This document shows positions 18,456 through 24,924 of a stretch of DNA of 24,924 nucleotides, one piece after another. Each line of letters starts with the position of its first letter. The stretch's first letter is position 1. Source of the DNA: Desulfuromonadaceae bacterium GWC2_58_13 (GTDB taxonomy: Bacteria; Desulfobacterota; Desulfuromonadia; Desulfuromonadales; Trichloromonadaceae). The stretch is from the NCBI GenBank assembly GCA_001825565.1, contig MHXM01000065.1, positions 1 to 24,924 on the forward strand, read 5' to 3'. Below the pieces are notes generated by a model. It was not told the DNA's origin. It worked only from the letters and a program-made list of their open reading frames with translations, and did no database searches. The position numbers and the translations under genes were made by a program.

Positions 18456-19256
18456 TTACGAATCCCCGAGTCGCCGCAGAAATCCCAGCATGCCCCGATT
18501 GAAGGCGTCGACCTGCTCCAGGTTGACCATGTGTCCTCCACCCTCGATCACGCAAAATTCGGCGCCGGCAATGTGCTCCGCCAGATAAACCGATTTTTCC
18601 GGAGGAATCGCCTTGTCCTGGCGGACACCGATCACCAGTGCCGGAAGCTTCAGGTTTGGCAGCAAGGGACTCGAATCGATCCGGTCGCGGATCGCCTGCA
18701 ATCCCAGCACCAGCCCGGCGGGATCGGTTGCCGACATCCAGCCGCGGACCTCTTCCACCAGTTGCGGACGCCCGGCAACGGTCTGGTCGGCAAACAACAC
18801 CTGGCCGAAGGCCGCCGGAACCGCCCCGGGGTTGCCTGCCTCGATCTCTCCGATCAGATGGGTGCGTTTGCCGCGTCCGACTTCGTCATCGGCATCGGCG
18901 CGGGTCACGATGAAACAGGCGGCACGGATTCGCTGCGGAAACCGGGACAGCAGATTAAGCAGAATGTAGCCCCCCATCGACATTCCCCCCACGACCGCCC
19001 GCTCGATTTTCAGATAATCCATCAAGGCGATCAAGTCATCGGCGAACAGATCCATCGACCCGGGCCGATCTCCGCCACCGCTCTCGCCGAAACCGCGCAG
19101 ATCGGGAACCACAACCTGAAAACCAGCCGCGGAAAAGGCTTGCGCCTGCGACTGCCACATGCGGCGACACAGGGGGAAACCATGAATGAGCAGGACTGCG
19201 GGACCGCTCCCCATGACGTCGTAGGCCATGCGAATACCATTGATTTCTGCGTTCAT
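18456..19256 (-). CDS. alpha/beta-hydrolase
   Basis: The 266-aa product is a single-domain serine hydrolase of the alpha/beta fold, probably cytoplasmic. The oxyanion loop is HGFPLCRRMW, preceded by a GSGPAVLLIHG strand. The RGFGESGG loop follows the second strand. The nucleophile is the serine of GMSMGG, the acid is most likely D in VRQDKAIPP, and the histidine is in EGGGHMVNLEQ. The motif order is typical of esterases, haloperoxidase-like and carboxylic-ester hydrolases, and the substrate cannot be deduced. The ATG at 19256 has GGAGG 7 bases upstream; a GTG two codons earlier is less well placed. It stands alone between repeats and the YkgJ-type gene. Confidence 0.92.
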   Translation of the reverse strand: MNAEINGIRMAYDVMGSGPAVLLIHGFPLCRRMWQSQAQAFSAAGFQVVVPDLRGFGESGGGDRPGSMDLFADDLIALMDYLKIERAVVGGMSMGGYILLNLLSRFPQRIRAACFIVTRADADDEVGRGKRTHLIGEIEAGNPGAVPAAFGQVLFADQTVAGRPQLVEEVRGWMSATDPAGLVLGLQAIRDRIDSSPLLPNLKLPALVIGVRQDKAIPPEKSVYLAEHIAGAEFCVIEGGGHMVNLEQVDAFNRGMLGFLRRLGDS

Positions 19257-19370
19257 TGCCACTCCTCCCTACCACGTTAAATCAAGGACTCCACGGAGCC
19301 CGAAAAAGCGAGCCCAAACTTTAACATTCGCAATCCGATGTCGACAAGCCCGTTAATAAATTATCCAAAC

Positions 19371-19397
19371 GAAAAAATGCCCTCCCAAAGGAGGGCA
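19371..19397 (-). terminator. intrinsic terminator after the YkgJ-type gene
   Basis: Arms TGCCCTCC (19378-19385) and GGAGGGCA (19390-19397) form an 8-bp stem with a 4-base loop. On the minus strand it is followed by TTTTTTC, a classical U-tract. It lies about 55 bases after the stop of the minus-strand gene at 19452. Confidence 0.8.
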
Positions 19398-19451
19398 GAA
19401 TACTATCGGGCCGCTATCGCCTTGCCGCAAGCGACGGCAAATCCGCCGGGA

Positions 19452-20147
19452 TCACTCCTCCATCGTCTGCTCGCTCCAAACGTTTTTCCTTTCGAGAAAG
19501 CGTTCCGCCAGTTCCGGCATGTCCAACAGCCGCCGCACCCCGGCCGTCAGCTGTCCGCTGCGATCGTCAAAACCAAGCTGCGTCAAACCCTCGGCAACCG
19601 CGATGAACGTCCCTTCCATCAACGATTTTTGAAACATATTCATGAAGATGGGGCGGTCCACCCCGGTGGTCGCCGCCTGCAGGGCTTCTTCACAATGGCT
19701 GGCATTGATCGAGGTAACGGCACGGCAGATCAACGGCCGCACCGGATAAATGGAGCAGGATCCCGACTCATCGAGAAACGCGCAACTCTGCCCGAGGGAA
19801 ATCCGGTCTTCTTCGCCGAGACATTCCACCAGGCTGAACAGTTCGGCGACTCGCCGTTCGATCCCTTGCTGCTCTTCCGGCGACATCCGGGTTCTGACAA
19901 ACTCGACAATGTTAAGCACTTCAGGAAAAAGCACCGCCACATTCAACGCGCAGCAGGTCCCGCAGCCAGCTCTACAGGCAATATGTTCGCCACCTTCACG
20001 ATGAATTTCCAATTCCCCCTCGGCGACTTCGGCGGCCATTTTAATCATCTGCGTCAAGCCCTCGGGAACCTTGGCGGCAGAAAGGTGTTCCATCGCCATC
20101 TTCTGAACGTGGTCACGGTATTTTCCTAAATCGAACGTTTCACCCAT
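19452..20147 (-). CDS. YkgJ-family cysteine-cluster protein
   Basis: The 231-aa product is cytoplasmic. The cluster motif is C58-x3-C62-x2-C65-C66 (ACRAGCGTCC), followed by C122, C131 and C141 in SCAFLDESGSCSIYPVRPLIC. This is the spacing of the YkgJ/UPF0153 family, thought to bind a metal such as zinc or an Fe-S cluster. The remaining 90 residues are helical and less conserved, ending DMPELAERFLERKNVW. The function of the family is not established. The ATG at 20147 has AAGGAGA just upstream, and a rho-independent terminator follows. It is divergent from the small zinc-ribbon gene at 20343. Confidence 0.88.
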   Translation of the reverse strand: MGETFDLGKYRDHVQKMAMEHLSAAKVPEGLTQMIKMAAEVAEGELEIHREGGEHIACRAGCGTCCALNVAVLFPEVLNIVEFVRTRMSPEEQQGIERRVAELFSLVECLGEEDRISLGQSCAFLDESGSCSIYPVRPLICRAVTSINASHCEEALQAATTGVDRPIFMNMFQKSLMEGTFIAVAEGLTQLGFDDRSGQLTAGVRRLLDMPELAERFLERKNVWSEQTMEE

Positions 20148-20342
20148 ACCCTCTCCTTTTCTTAAAGTCCGCTCAATGAAACCGATGTTCTATTATTATC
20201 AGGATTAATTGGCTATGGCAACCGCTTCCGCAGAAGGCCCTTCCCGCCCGGGATGCAGAAAAATTTTTCTTGCATGCGACCAATATTTTCTGGCAATATC
20301 TTAACCCGAACTAATCAAACCCCCTTTGCATGAGGTGGTAAA

Positions 20343-20519
20343 ATGGAATTAACAATCGATTATGAGTGCCCACAGTGTAAAAAAGATTCCCACCAACGAT
20401 TCGCCGACATTTCCCCCGGGAAAATGCGCAAATGCGCCCACTGTGGCGCCACCGTCGTGTTGACGATCAAGGGCCTGCGTGGTTTCGAGAGAGCTCTCGA
20501 AGACTACTGTCGCGCCTGA
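20343..20519 (+). CDS. small zinc-ribbon protein, 58 aa
   Basis: The product has two CxxC knuckles, CPQC (C9, C12) and CAHC (C31, C34), 18 residues apart, the layout of a zinc ribbon. The rest is a short strand (GATVVLTIKG) and a C-terminal helix (FERALEDYCRA). The ATG is preceded by GAGGTGG about 6 bases upstream, a good ribosome-binding site, and codon use is consistent with a real gene. I do not recognise a named family. A 9-bp GC-rich hairpin at 20555-20577 lies 36 bases after the stop. Confidence 0.75.
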   Translation: MELTIDYECPQCKKDSHQRFADISPGKMRKCAHCGATVVLTIKGLRGFERALEDYCRA

Positions 20520-20554
20520 CCACCCTCCAGTCGCCAAAATTTGCACCTTCTGCC

Positions 20555-20577
20555 AGGGCCTGCCGAACGCAGGCCCT
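20555..20577 (+). terminator. possible terminator after the 58-aa zinc-ribbon gene
   Basis: AGGGCCTGC (20555-20563) and GCAGGCCCT (20569-20577) pair perfectly around CGAAC. The following sequence (TCCGGTTTAC) is only weakly T-rich, so it is a plausible but not strong terminator. Confidence 0.5.
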
Positions 20578-20798
20578 TCCGGTTTACGGGACAGGCAATC
20601 TTCACCCTCCGGATCCGCCCCCCAGTTGTTTTCACATTCGATATACTTTATAAATCAGGCCGAGTTGTACCAACAACCGCGGATGCCGGCCGGAGTCACC
20701 CTGTCGCACCTCCCCGACCGGATTCCGCCCCGGCCCCTGCTGCCTTGCGAAGTACCGCCGCCGGTCGCCCTGGAAAATCAACCGCATGGAAGCTTACC

Positions 20799-21302
20799 AT
20801 GAAACCCAACATCACCCTGATCGGCATGCCCGGAGCCGGCAAGAGCACCGTCGGCATCATCCTGGCCAAAGTGCTGTCTTTCGGCTTTATCGATACCGAT
20901 GTGCTGATCCAGATCAACCGCCGGAAATCCCTGCAACAGATCCTCGACGAGAGCGATCATTTCAACCTGCGCCGGGTCGAGGAAGAAGAAATTCTCAAGC
21001 TGAACGTCGACCGGCACGTCATCGCCACCGGCGGCAGTGCGGTCTACAGCGAGAAGGCCATGGCTCATCTCGGAGGGATTTCGACGGTGGTATTTCTCGA
21101 AGTGGATTTCGATGAAATAGAAAGGCGGATCAAAAATTTCGCCACGCGGGGAATCGCCAAGGCGAAAAACCAGAGTTTTCGCGAATTGTTCGAGGAGCGG
21201 CAGGCGCTGTACCAACGCTACGCCGAGATCCGGGTGGACGCCAACCGGCTCAGCCAGGAAGAACTGGCCGAACAGATCGCGTCTGCCTTTCGGCGGACCT
21301 GA
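20799..21302 (+). CDS. shikimate kinase-family protein with atypical motifs
   Basis: The 167-aa P-loop kinase has Walker A GMPGAGKS (9-16) and IDTD with D34, the shikimate-binding aspartate position. RRVEEEE (R58/R59, RxxE) corresponds to the substrate arginine region, and ATGGS sits at 76-80. The lid segment runs RGIAKAKNQSFRELFEERQALYQ (from R117). Canonical AroK/AroL has FRxxE, GGG and a lid RPLL; here these read FNLRRVE, GGS and RGIA. It may therefore phosphorylate shikimate or a related small molecule. The ATG at 20799 has GGAAG about 7 bases upstream; longer frames upstream lack protein character. It lies between small zinc-ribbon and unknown genes, with no other shikimate-pathway gene nearby. 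Confidence 0.8.
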   Translation: MKPNITLIGMPGAGKSTVGIILAKVLSFGFIDTDVLIQINRRKSLQQILDESDHFNLRRVEEEEILKLNVDRHVIATGGSAVYSEKAMAHLGGISTVVFLEVDFDEIERRIKNFATRGIAKAKNQSFRELFEERQALYQRYAEIRVDANRLSQEELAEQIASAFRRT

Positions 21303-21383
21303 CAGGCCGGAAAACCGGCGGCGCTTGACCTTTGCCGAATTGGAGGTTTAGTTCTATTGAACAGCTCGCGCGAGGAGGAGAAC

Positions 21384-21653
21384 ATGAGTGAGAGCCTGGA
21401 TCGCATCATCCAATTTCTGCAGGAAAAACCCGAATTGACCGGATATTCCGTTCGGGAGGAAGGAAAAGAACTGCACTTATCGAAGGGATCGGAAAGCTTC
21501 GTCCGCCTCATCCCCACCGGGAAAAAGGAAGTCTGGCGCATGGAACATTTCCACAACCAAAAGCGCTGGGAACATGTCGACTGTACCTGCTCTCTCGATG
21601 AGTGTCTCGATTTCCTCTCCGCCAATCCCCATTATCTCTTCTGGGAAGGCTGA
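21384..21653 (+). CDS. hypothetical protein, 89 aa
   Basis: I do not recognise this family. The product is soluble and probably alpha/beta. An N-terminal helix (MSESLDRIIQFLQEKPEL) is followed by strand-like segments (GYSVREEGKELHLSKG, SFVRLIPTGKKEVWRMEHF). The C-terminal part has two cysteines (DCTCSLDECLDFLSANPHY adds a third) and ends LFWEG. The ATG at 21384 follows GAGGAGGAG closely, and a TTG at 21357 is less likely. It is the third gene in a same-strand series with the 58-aa zinc-ribbon and the kinase, and is 79 bases before the FmdB-type gene. Confidence 0.7.
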   Translation: MSESLDRIIQFLQEKPELTGYSVREEGKELHLSKGSESFVRLIPTGKKEVWRMEHFHNQKRWEHVDCTCSLDECLDFLSANPHYLFWEG

Positions 21654-21732
21654 ACCCACACCATGCGTTCGCCCGCTTGCATGCCACCGGAAATCCAGCA
21701 AATTGGTCCCCTAACCATCCGTGGAGAGTTAT

Positions 21733-21897
21733 ATGCCGACGTATGAATACCTCTGTCCCAAATGTCAGATGTCTTTTTCGCTGGTCCTCAGCATGGCTGA
21801 ACATGATCGGGGCCAGGTCGAGTGCCCGCGCTGTCATGGCCGGGAGGTGGTCCAGCAGTATTCCACCTTTTTCGCCAAAACCAGCAAGAAGAGTTGA
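21733..21897 (+). CDS. FmdB-family zinc-ribbon protein, 54 aa
   Basis: The product opens MPTYEYLCPKC, the signature of FmdB-type regulatory/zinc-ribbon proteins (CxxC_CxxC_SSSS domain), with a second pair CPRC. The four cysteines C8, C11, C31 and C34 should bind one zinc. The tail QQYSTFFAKTSKKS has the usual S/F/K-rich end. FmdB was named for the methylotroph formamidase cluster, but its general function is unclear. The ATG at 21733 has GGAG about 6 bases upstream. It converges with the repeat protein gene at 21958. Confidence 0.85.
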   Translation: MPTYEYLCPKCQMSFSLVLSMAEHDRGQVECPRCHGREVVQQYSTFFAKTSKKS

Positions 21898-21957
21898 ACC
21901 CGCAGCCGTGGTGCCGGCGGACCGGATTCGCAACCGGGGCGGCACTCGTTATCATGT

Positions 21958-22905
21958 TTAAAATTCATGCCCTAAAATCCTGAACTGCCACATGGCGGGC
22001 CCCTTGTTTTCCCCAGGAAGCCTTTGCTTGAAGGATTGGCACTGACGAGGAGCGATCGAGGGGACGTCGCTTGTCGTCTCCCAGTCAATCCCTCCCGCGC
22101 GATCCACGGCAAATATCTTCAAAAAAATATTGCCAATCGGCAGGTCGGTATCATTGCACAGTTCTCCGGACAGAATTTCATTGCGCACGTTCATTTTTCG
22201 GTACGATAGTTGTGCATTTATCCGACCGTCAGCGCCTTTCTCGGGGGGGCTCAAATTCACCGGCGCGAACAGGAATTCGTTGAAAATTTCTTTTTTCCTC
22301 GGCACCTTGTGAGCGATATTTTCACATTTCTGGGCCGGGAGATCGCCGACATTGACCATGGCGCGCCAAACAACCTCCTTCGCGCTGTTCACCGAAAAAA
22401 CCGCGATCACGAGATCCTGCAAATCGGTGGAAGATCGATTGCATAGTTTTCCGTTCAGCAGGGGACCAACGACCTCGACTCCGGTCAGAGTCAGGGGCTG
22501 GTTCAGGTTCTCCGCTTTCAGCAGCGGTAATTCGCTGGCAACCGGCGTATCGAAACTGATCTGAAACGGGATTTCTACCGTGCCAGCGGATACGACAAAC
22601 TCTCTGCATTGCTTCGGCCCCAGACCTTTTATCTCGATGTTTTCATCCCATAGTTTCTGGCCGGAAAAATCCAGGCCATTTATCCGCACATGAAATTCAT
22701 CAAAATAACCGTAGGTTTCATTGCAGATTTTGCCGAGGAGGTGTTGATTCCGCATCTCACTCGGATCGATCCTGAGATCCTTGTAGGAGAAGGCTTTGTC
22801 GATATCACCGGACGAATCGAATCCAAACGCATGGCCATAAAGCGCCATTGAAAAGCCCCACGCAAGCAACGCGACCCCGAGCCGGATTTTTTTGACATTC
22901 GGCAT
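21958..22905 (-). CDS. exported protein of three tandem Cys-Trp-Cys repeats
   Basis: The 315-aa product has a signal peptide (about residues 1-28, after MPNVKKIRLGVALLAWGF). The mature part is three consecutive repeats about 95 residues apart. Each has a G-[KE]-[ILC]-CN motif and a second cysteine exactly 39 residues later: C61/C100, C155/C194 and C250/C289. A tryptophan sits at +25 after the first cysteine in all three. The beta-rich content (DLVIAVFSV, NIFLKIFAVD) recalls the immunoglobulin-like FxLYD fold, with each pair suggesting a disulfide. I do not recognise a named family. The ATG at 22905 follows GGGGA and begins the signal; an earlier ATG at 22995 does not. It is richer in A/T than its neighbours, suggesting different ancestry. 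Confidence 0.75.
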   Translation of the reverse strand: MPNVKKIRLGVALLAWGFSMALYGHAFGFDSSGDIDKAFSYKDLRIDPSEMRNQHLLGKICNETYGYFDEFHVRINGLDFSGQKLWDENIEIKGLGPKQCREFVVSAGTVEIPFQISFDTPVASELPLLKAENLNQPLTLTGVEVVGPLLNGKLCNRSSTDLQDLVIAVFSVNSAKEVVWRAMVNVGDLPAQKCENIAHKVPRKKEIFNEFLFAPVNLSPPEKGADGRINAQLSYRKMNVRNEILSGELCNDTDLPIGNIFLKIFAVDRAGGIDWETTSDVPSIAPRQCQSFKQRLPGENKGPAMWQFRILGHEF

Positions 22906-23128
22906 GATGTCCCCAATTCTGATCGGTTTACGGCGGCAATCCCCATCCTGATCCGCCCTTTGCCGCAACAGTAACCGCATTGTTGGTTTTGTCAAATCGG
23001 CTAAAAAACAGCCGTTTTTGGGCCAGGTGAACCGCGGCGAGGGATCATTTCCTTCCGCAGATTACCGGGACAAGAATCCGGCCACAACGGGCCTTGCCTC
23101 AATTCCGGCATCGTGCCAGAATCCTCCC

Positions 23129-24304
23129 ATGCCCAATACCATCATCCATCTCGACATGGACGCCTTTTACGCATCGGTGGAGCAACAGGATCACCCCGAG
23201 TTACGAGGCCGGCCGGTAATCGTCGGCGGCGGCCGGAATCGCGGCGTGGTGGCCGCCTGTTCCTACGAGGCCCGCCCCTTCGGGGTGCGTTCGGCGATGC
23301 CGATCAGCCGGGCGCTGCGGCTCTGCCCCGAGGCCGTGCTGCGGCCGGTGCGCATGGCCCGTTATCAGCAGGTGTCGCGGCAGGTGTTCGCCATCTTCGC
23401 CCGCTACACCGACCGCATCGAACCGTTGTCGGTGGACGAGGCGTTTCTCGATGTGGCCGGTTGCGGGCGACTGTTCGGCACGGCGGTGGAAATCGCCAAA
23501 CGGATTCGCCGGGAGGTGCGGGACGAGCTCGGCCTGGCGGTGAGCGCCGGGGTGGCACCGAACAAATTTCTGGCCAAACTGGCCTCGGAGAGCGCCAAGC
23601 CGGACGGCCTGCTGGAGATCGCCCCGGAAAAGGTGGACGACTTTCTGCTGCCGCTGCCGGTGGAAAGGATCTGGGGCGTGGGAGCCAAGGCGGCCCAGCA
23701 GCTGCACCGTTACGGTTGCCGGACGGTGGCCGATTTGCGCCTTCTGAGCGAGATGCAGTTGAAAGGGATGTTTGGCGTCTGGGGTGAAAATCTTTACCGA
23801 TTGGCCCGGGGCGAAGATTCGCGCACCGTCGAGGTCGATCAACCGAGCAAATCCTTCGGCGCCGAGGAGACCTTCGCCAGCGACCTGCGGCGCCTGGAAG
23901 ACCTGCGGCGCGAGCTGCTGGGGCAAGCCGAAAAGGTGGCGGCCCGCCTGCGCCGCCACGGGCTGGAGGGACGCACGCTCACCGTCAAGGTGCGTTTCGA
24001 CGATTTCGAAACCCTGACCCGCCGGCTGACCCTGCCCGAGCCGAGCGCCAACGGCATGACCCTTTACCGAGCGGGGATCGAGCTGCTGCAGCGCACCGAC
24101 GCGGGTACCCGCCCGGTACGCCTGCTCGGCTTGAGCGTCGGGGGATTGGAACCGGCCGGACAGGGGCAAGCCTCGCTCTTTCCCGACGCCGGCAGTCAAC
24201 GGCTGGCCGAGATCGACCGGGCGGTGGACAAATTGAGTGAGCGCTTTGGGAGCGGACGGGTGAGGCGGGGGACTCTGTTCGAGGGAGAGGATGAGGAAAA
24301 GTGA
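23129..24304 (+). CDS. dinB: DNA polymerase IV (Y-family translesion polymerase)
   Basis: This is an error-prone Y-family polymerase that copies past DNA lesions, with the beta clamp as partner. The 391-aa protein has the palm/fingers motif HLDMDAFYASVEQ (catalytic D9) and LSVDEAFLDV (D103, E104). The AACSYEARPFGVRSAMP fingers block is present. The thumb contains GVGAKAAQQLHRYG and the little finger spans about 240-350. The C-terminus contains GQASLFPD, resembling a QxSLF beta-clamp-binding motif. The ATG at 23129 is chosen for family length and the MPNTIIHLDMD start, though no strong ribosome-binding site precedes it. I found no clear LexA box upstream. It is divergent from the repeat-protein gene. 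Confidence 0.96.
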   Translation: MPNTIIHLDMDAFYASVEQQDHPELRGRPVIVGGGRNRGVVAACSYEARPFGVRSAMPISRALRLCPEAVLRPVRMARYQQVSRQVFAIFARYTDRIEPLSVDEAFLDVAGCGRLFGTAVEIAKRIRREVRDELGLAVSAGVAPNKFLAKLASESAKPDGLLEIAPEKVDDFLLPLPVERIWGVGAKAAQQLHRYGCRTVADLRLLSEMQLKGMFGVWGENLYRLARGEDSRTVEVDQPSKSFGAEETFASDLRRLEDLRRELLGQAEKVAARLRRHGLEGRTLTVKVRFDDFETLTRRLTLPEPSANGMTLYRAGIELLQRTDAGTRPVRLLGLSVGGLEPAGQGQASLFPDAGSQRLAEIDRAVDKLSERFGSGRVRRGTLFEGEDEEK

Positions 24305-24359
24305 GGTATTTCTTGAGGATTTTTTCAACCAAAACCGTCGGGTCCCGGCCCGACAACCG

Positions 24360-24393
24360 GGTTACTTTTCTTTAAACGTAAAGAAAAGTAACC
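24360..24393. repeat. perfect 15-bp palindrome in the left terminal arm
   Basis: GGTTACTTTTCTTTA (24360-24374) pairs with TAAAGAAAAGTAACC (24379-24393) around AACG. It is followed by AAAAGAAA. It could also fold as a weak terminator for dinB transcripts. Confidence 0.8.
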
Positions 24394-24559
24394 AAAAGAA
24401 ACTTGCCACTGCGTGGGGCATGCGGATGCCGAGGATTGGTGTTCTTATCACTGCCGGCAAATTAATATCGGCACTGCTTCGTTGGCAACGCTGGTACGCC
24501 ACCATATAAGCAGGCGGAGCCAACACCGGCGGTGCTGATCGCGCAAAAACCTGAGAACG

Positions 24560-24593
24560 GTAGGTCGGGTTAGCGCAGCGTAACCCGACCTAC
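24560..24593. repeat. palindromic repeat inside the element
   Basis: GTAGGTCGGGTTA (24560-24572) pairs perfectly with TAACCCGACCTAC (24581-24593), flanking GCGCAGCG. This GGGTTAGCGCAGCGTAACCC type of palindrome is, as I recall, a dispersed repeat in many proteobacterial genomes. Confidence 0.8.
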
Positions 24594-24878
24594 AAAAATG
24601 CGCCAATATACGTGGAGGGCAGACTCAAAGGGTTTTCTTCTCAACAGCGCGATTGCACCGAAGGTGGTCAACAGCAGTGCCGACGACGCTTCGGCGAGCG
24701 CTTGCTCACGTGGGGGAGCAACGAAGCACCGTCGGCTTCACGACCACTGGTGGTGATCGAAGCACTGCCATCCGCGACAGCAATGCCCCACGCAGTGGAA
24801 AAACGCTTTTTGCCTACTTTTTGTCGTTTAACAAAAAGCAGGTCGCCCGTCGGGGCGAGTCCCGACGGTTTTAAAACA

Positions 24879-24920
24879 TTACCACCCCCCAGCCCCCTCC
24901 TAAAACAGGAGGGGGGGAAA
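24879..24920 (-). repeat. dispersed palindromic repeat, copy 3 (REP-like)
   Basis: Read on the minus strand it is TTTCCCCCCCTCCTG, then TTTTAGGAGGGGGC and TGGGGGGTGGTAA, matching copies 1 and 2 near 18.3 kb. The nearly identical stem and G-rich tail 6.5 kb away show it is a dispersed family. It lies 6 bases beyond the MITE-like element. Confidence 0.8.
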
Positions 24921-24924
24921 CCCT

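Larger units (their letters stand above)
24331..24872. mobile_element. putative non-autonomous (MITE-like) element, 542 bp
   Basis: The ends are imperfect inverted repeats of about 90 bp, 24331-24421 and 24783-24872. They begin AAAACCGTCGGG and its exact complement, include a related T-run/TTTAAACG/A-run hairpin in each arm, and end in a perfect 16-bp inverted pair CCACTGCGTGGGGCAT (24406-24421 and 24783-24798). No transposase frame lies inside. No clear target-site duplication was found, so mobility is inference. Confidence 0.5.
24305..24924. other. non-coding region holding a MITE-like element and repeats
   Basis: No convincing gene is present in about 620 bases; short open frames here are not protein-like and cross inverted repeats. 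Almost all of it is a 542-bp structure with long imperfect terminal inverted repeats (24331-24872), followed by a REP-like copy at the window end. Confidence 0.7.

Noticed and set aside
22906..23128. Possible LexA/SOS box upstream of dinB
   Set aside because: I looked for CTGT-N8-ACAG and GGTT-N2-C-N4-G-N3-ACC types and found no convincing match.

Overview
The window is a GC-rich bacterial chromosome segment of about 24.9 kb, densely packed with mostly housekeeping genes. The gene set suggests a Desulfuromonadota/Geobacter-like deltaproteobacterium. The clues are a periplasmic triheme c7-type cytochrome, a PilZ c-di-GMP receptor, a stand-alone RlmL-type rRNA methyltransferase, a lysine/arginine-rich S21, an N-terminally extended GAPDH and small zinc-ribbon genes. 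This taxonomic placement is inference from protein resemblance. No rRNA or tRNA gene was found.

Layout. 1-1913 holds a perfect 828-bp tandem duplication (258-1085 and 1086-1913). It doubles a small membrane/coiled-coil gene and leaves gene fragments at the junction. 1769-5081 (minus) runs kbl-tdh, a GlpM-like membrane protein and a SAM methyltransferase; kbl and tdh form the threonine-to-glycine plus acetyl-CoA pathway. 5305-8492 (plus) has two exported proteins that both end in a PDZ domain: a ChaN-type lipoprotein and a retropepsin-like aspartic protease. 8748-11418 has the divergent glycolytic pair fba and a long-form gap. 11541-12954 (minus) has rpsU and an rlmL-type gene. 13286-14472 (plus) has the triheme cytochrome and the PilZ protein. 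14523-17883 (minus) is a compact clpS-clpA-aat cluster: Aat makes N-degrons, ClpS recognises them, and ClpA unfolds the substrate for ClpP.

From 18 kb on, the content is more accessory: an alpha/beta hydrolase, a YkgJ-type Cys-cluster protein, two tiny zinc-ribbon genes (58 and 54 aa), a shikimate-kinase-family protein with atypical motifs, an unknown 89-aa protein, a secreted protein of three tandem repeats, and dinB (Pol IV).

Non-coding structure is prominent. There are strong bidirectional terminators after fba and between gap and rpsU. A dispersed CCCCTCC/GGAGGGG palindrome occurs three times, twice as a facing pair. A 542-bp element with about 90-bp imperfect terminal inverted repeats and no open gene of its own lies after dinB. 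The most novel-looking items are the triplicated Cys-Trp-Cys secreted protein (21958-22905), the MITE-like element (24331-24872) and the perfect tandem duplication at the left end. I saw no obvious defence, CRISPR or biosynthetic system.
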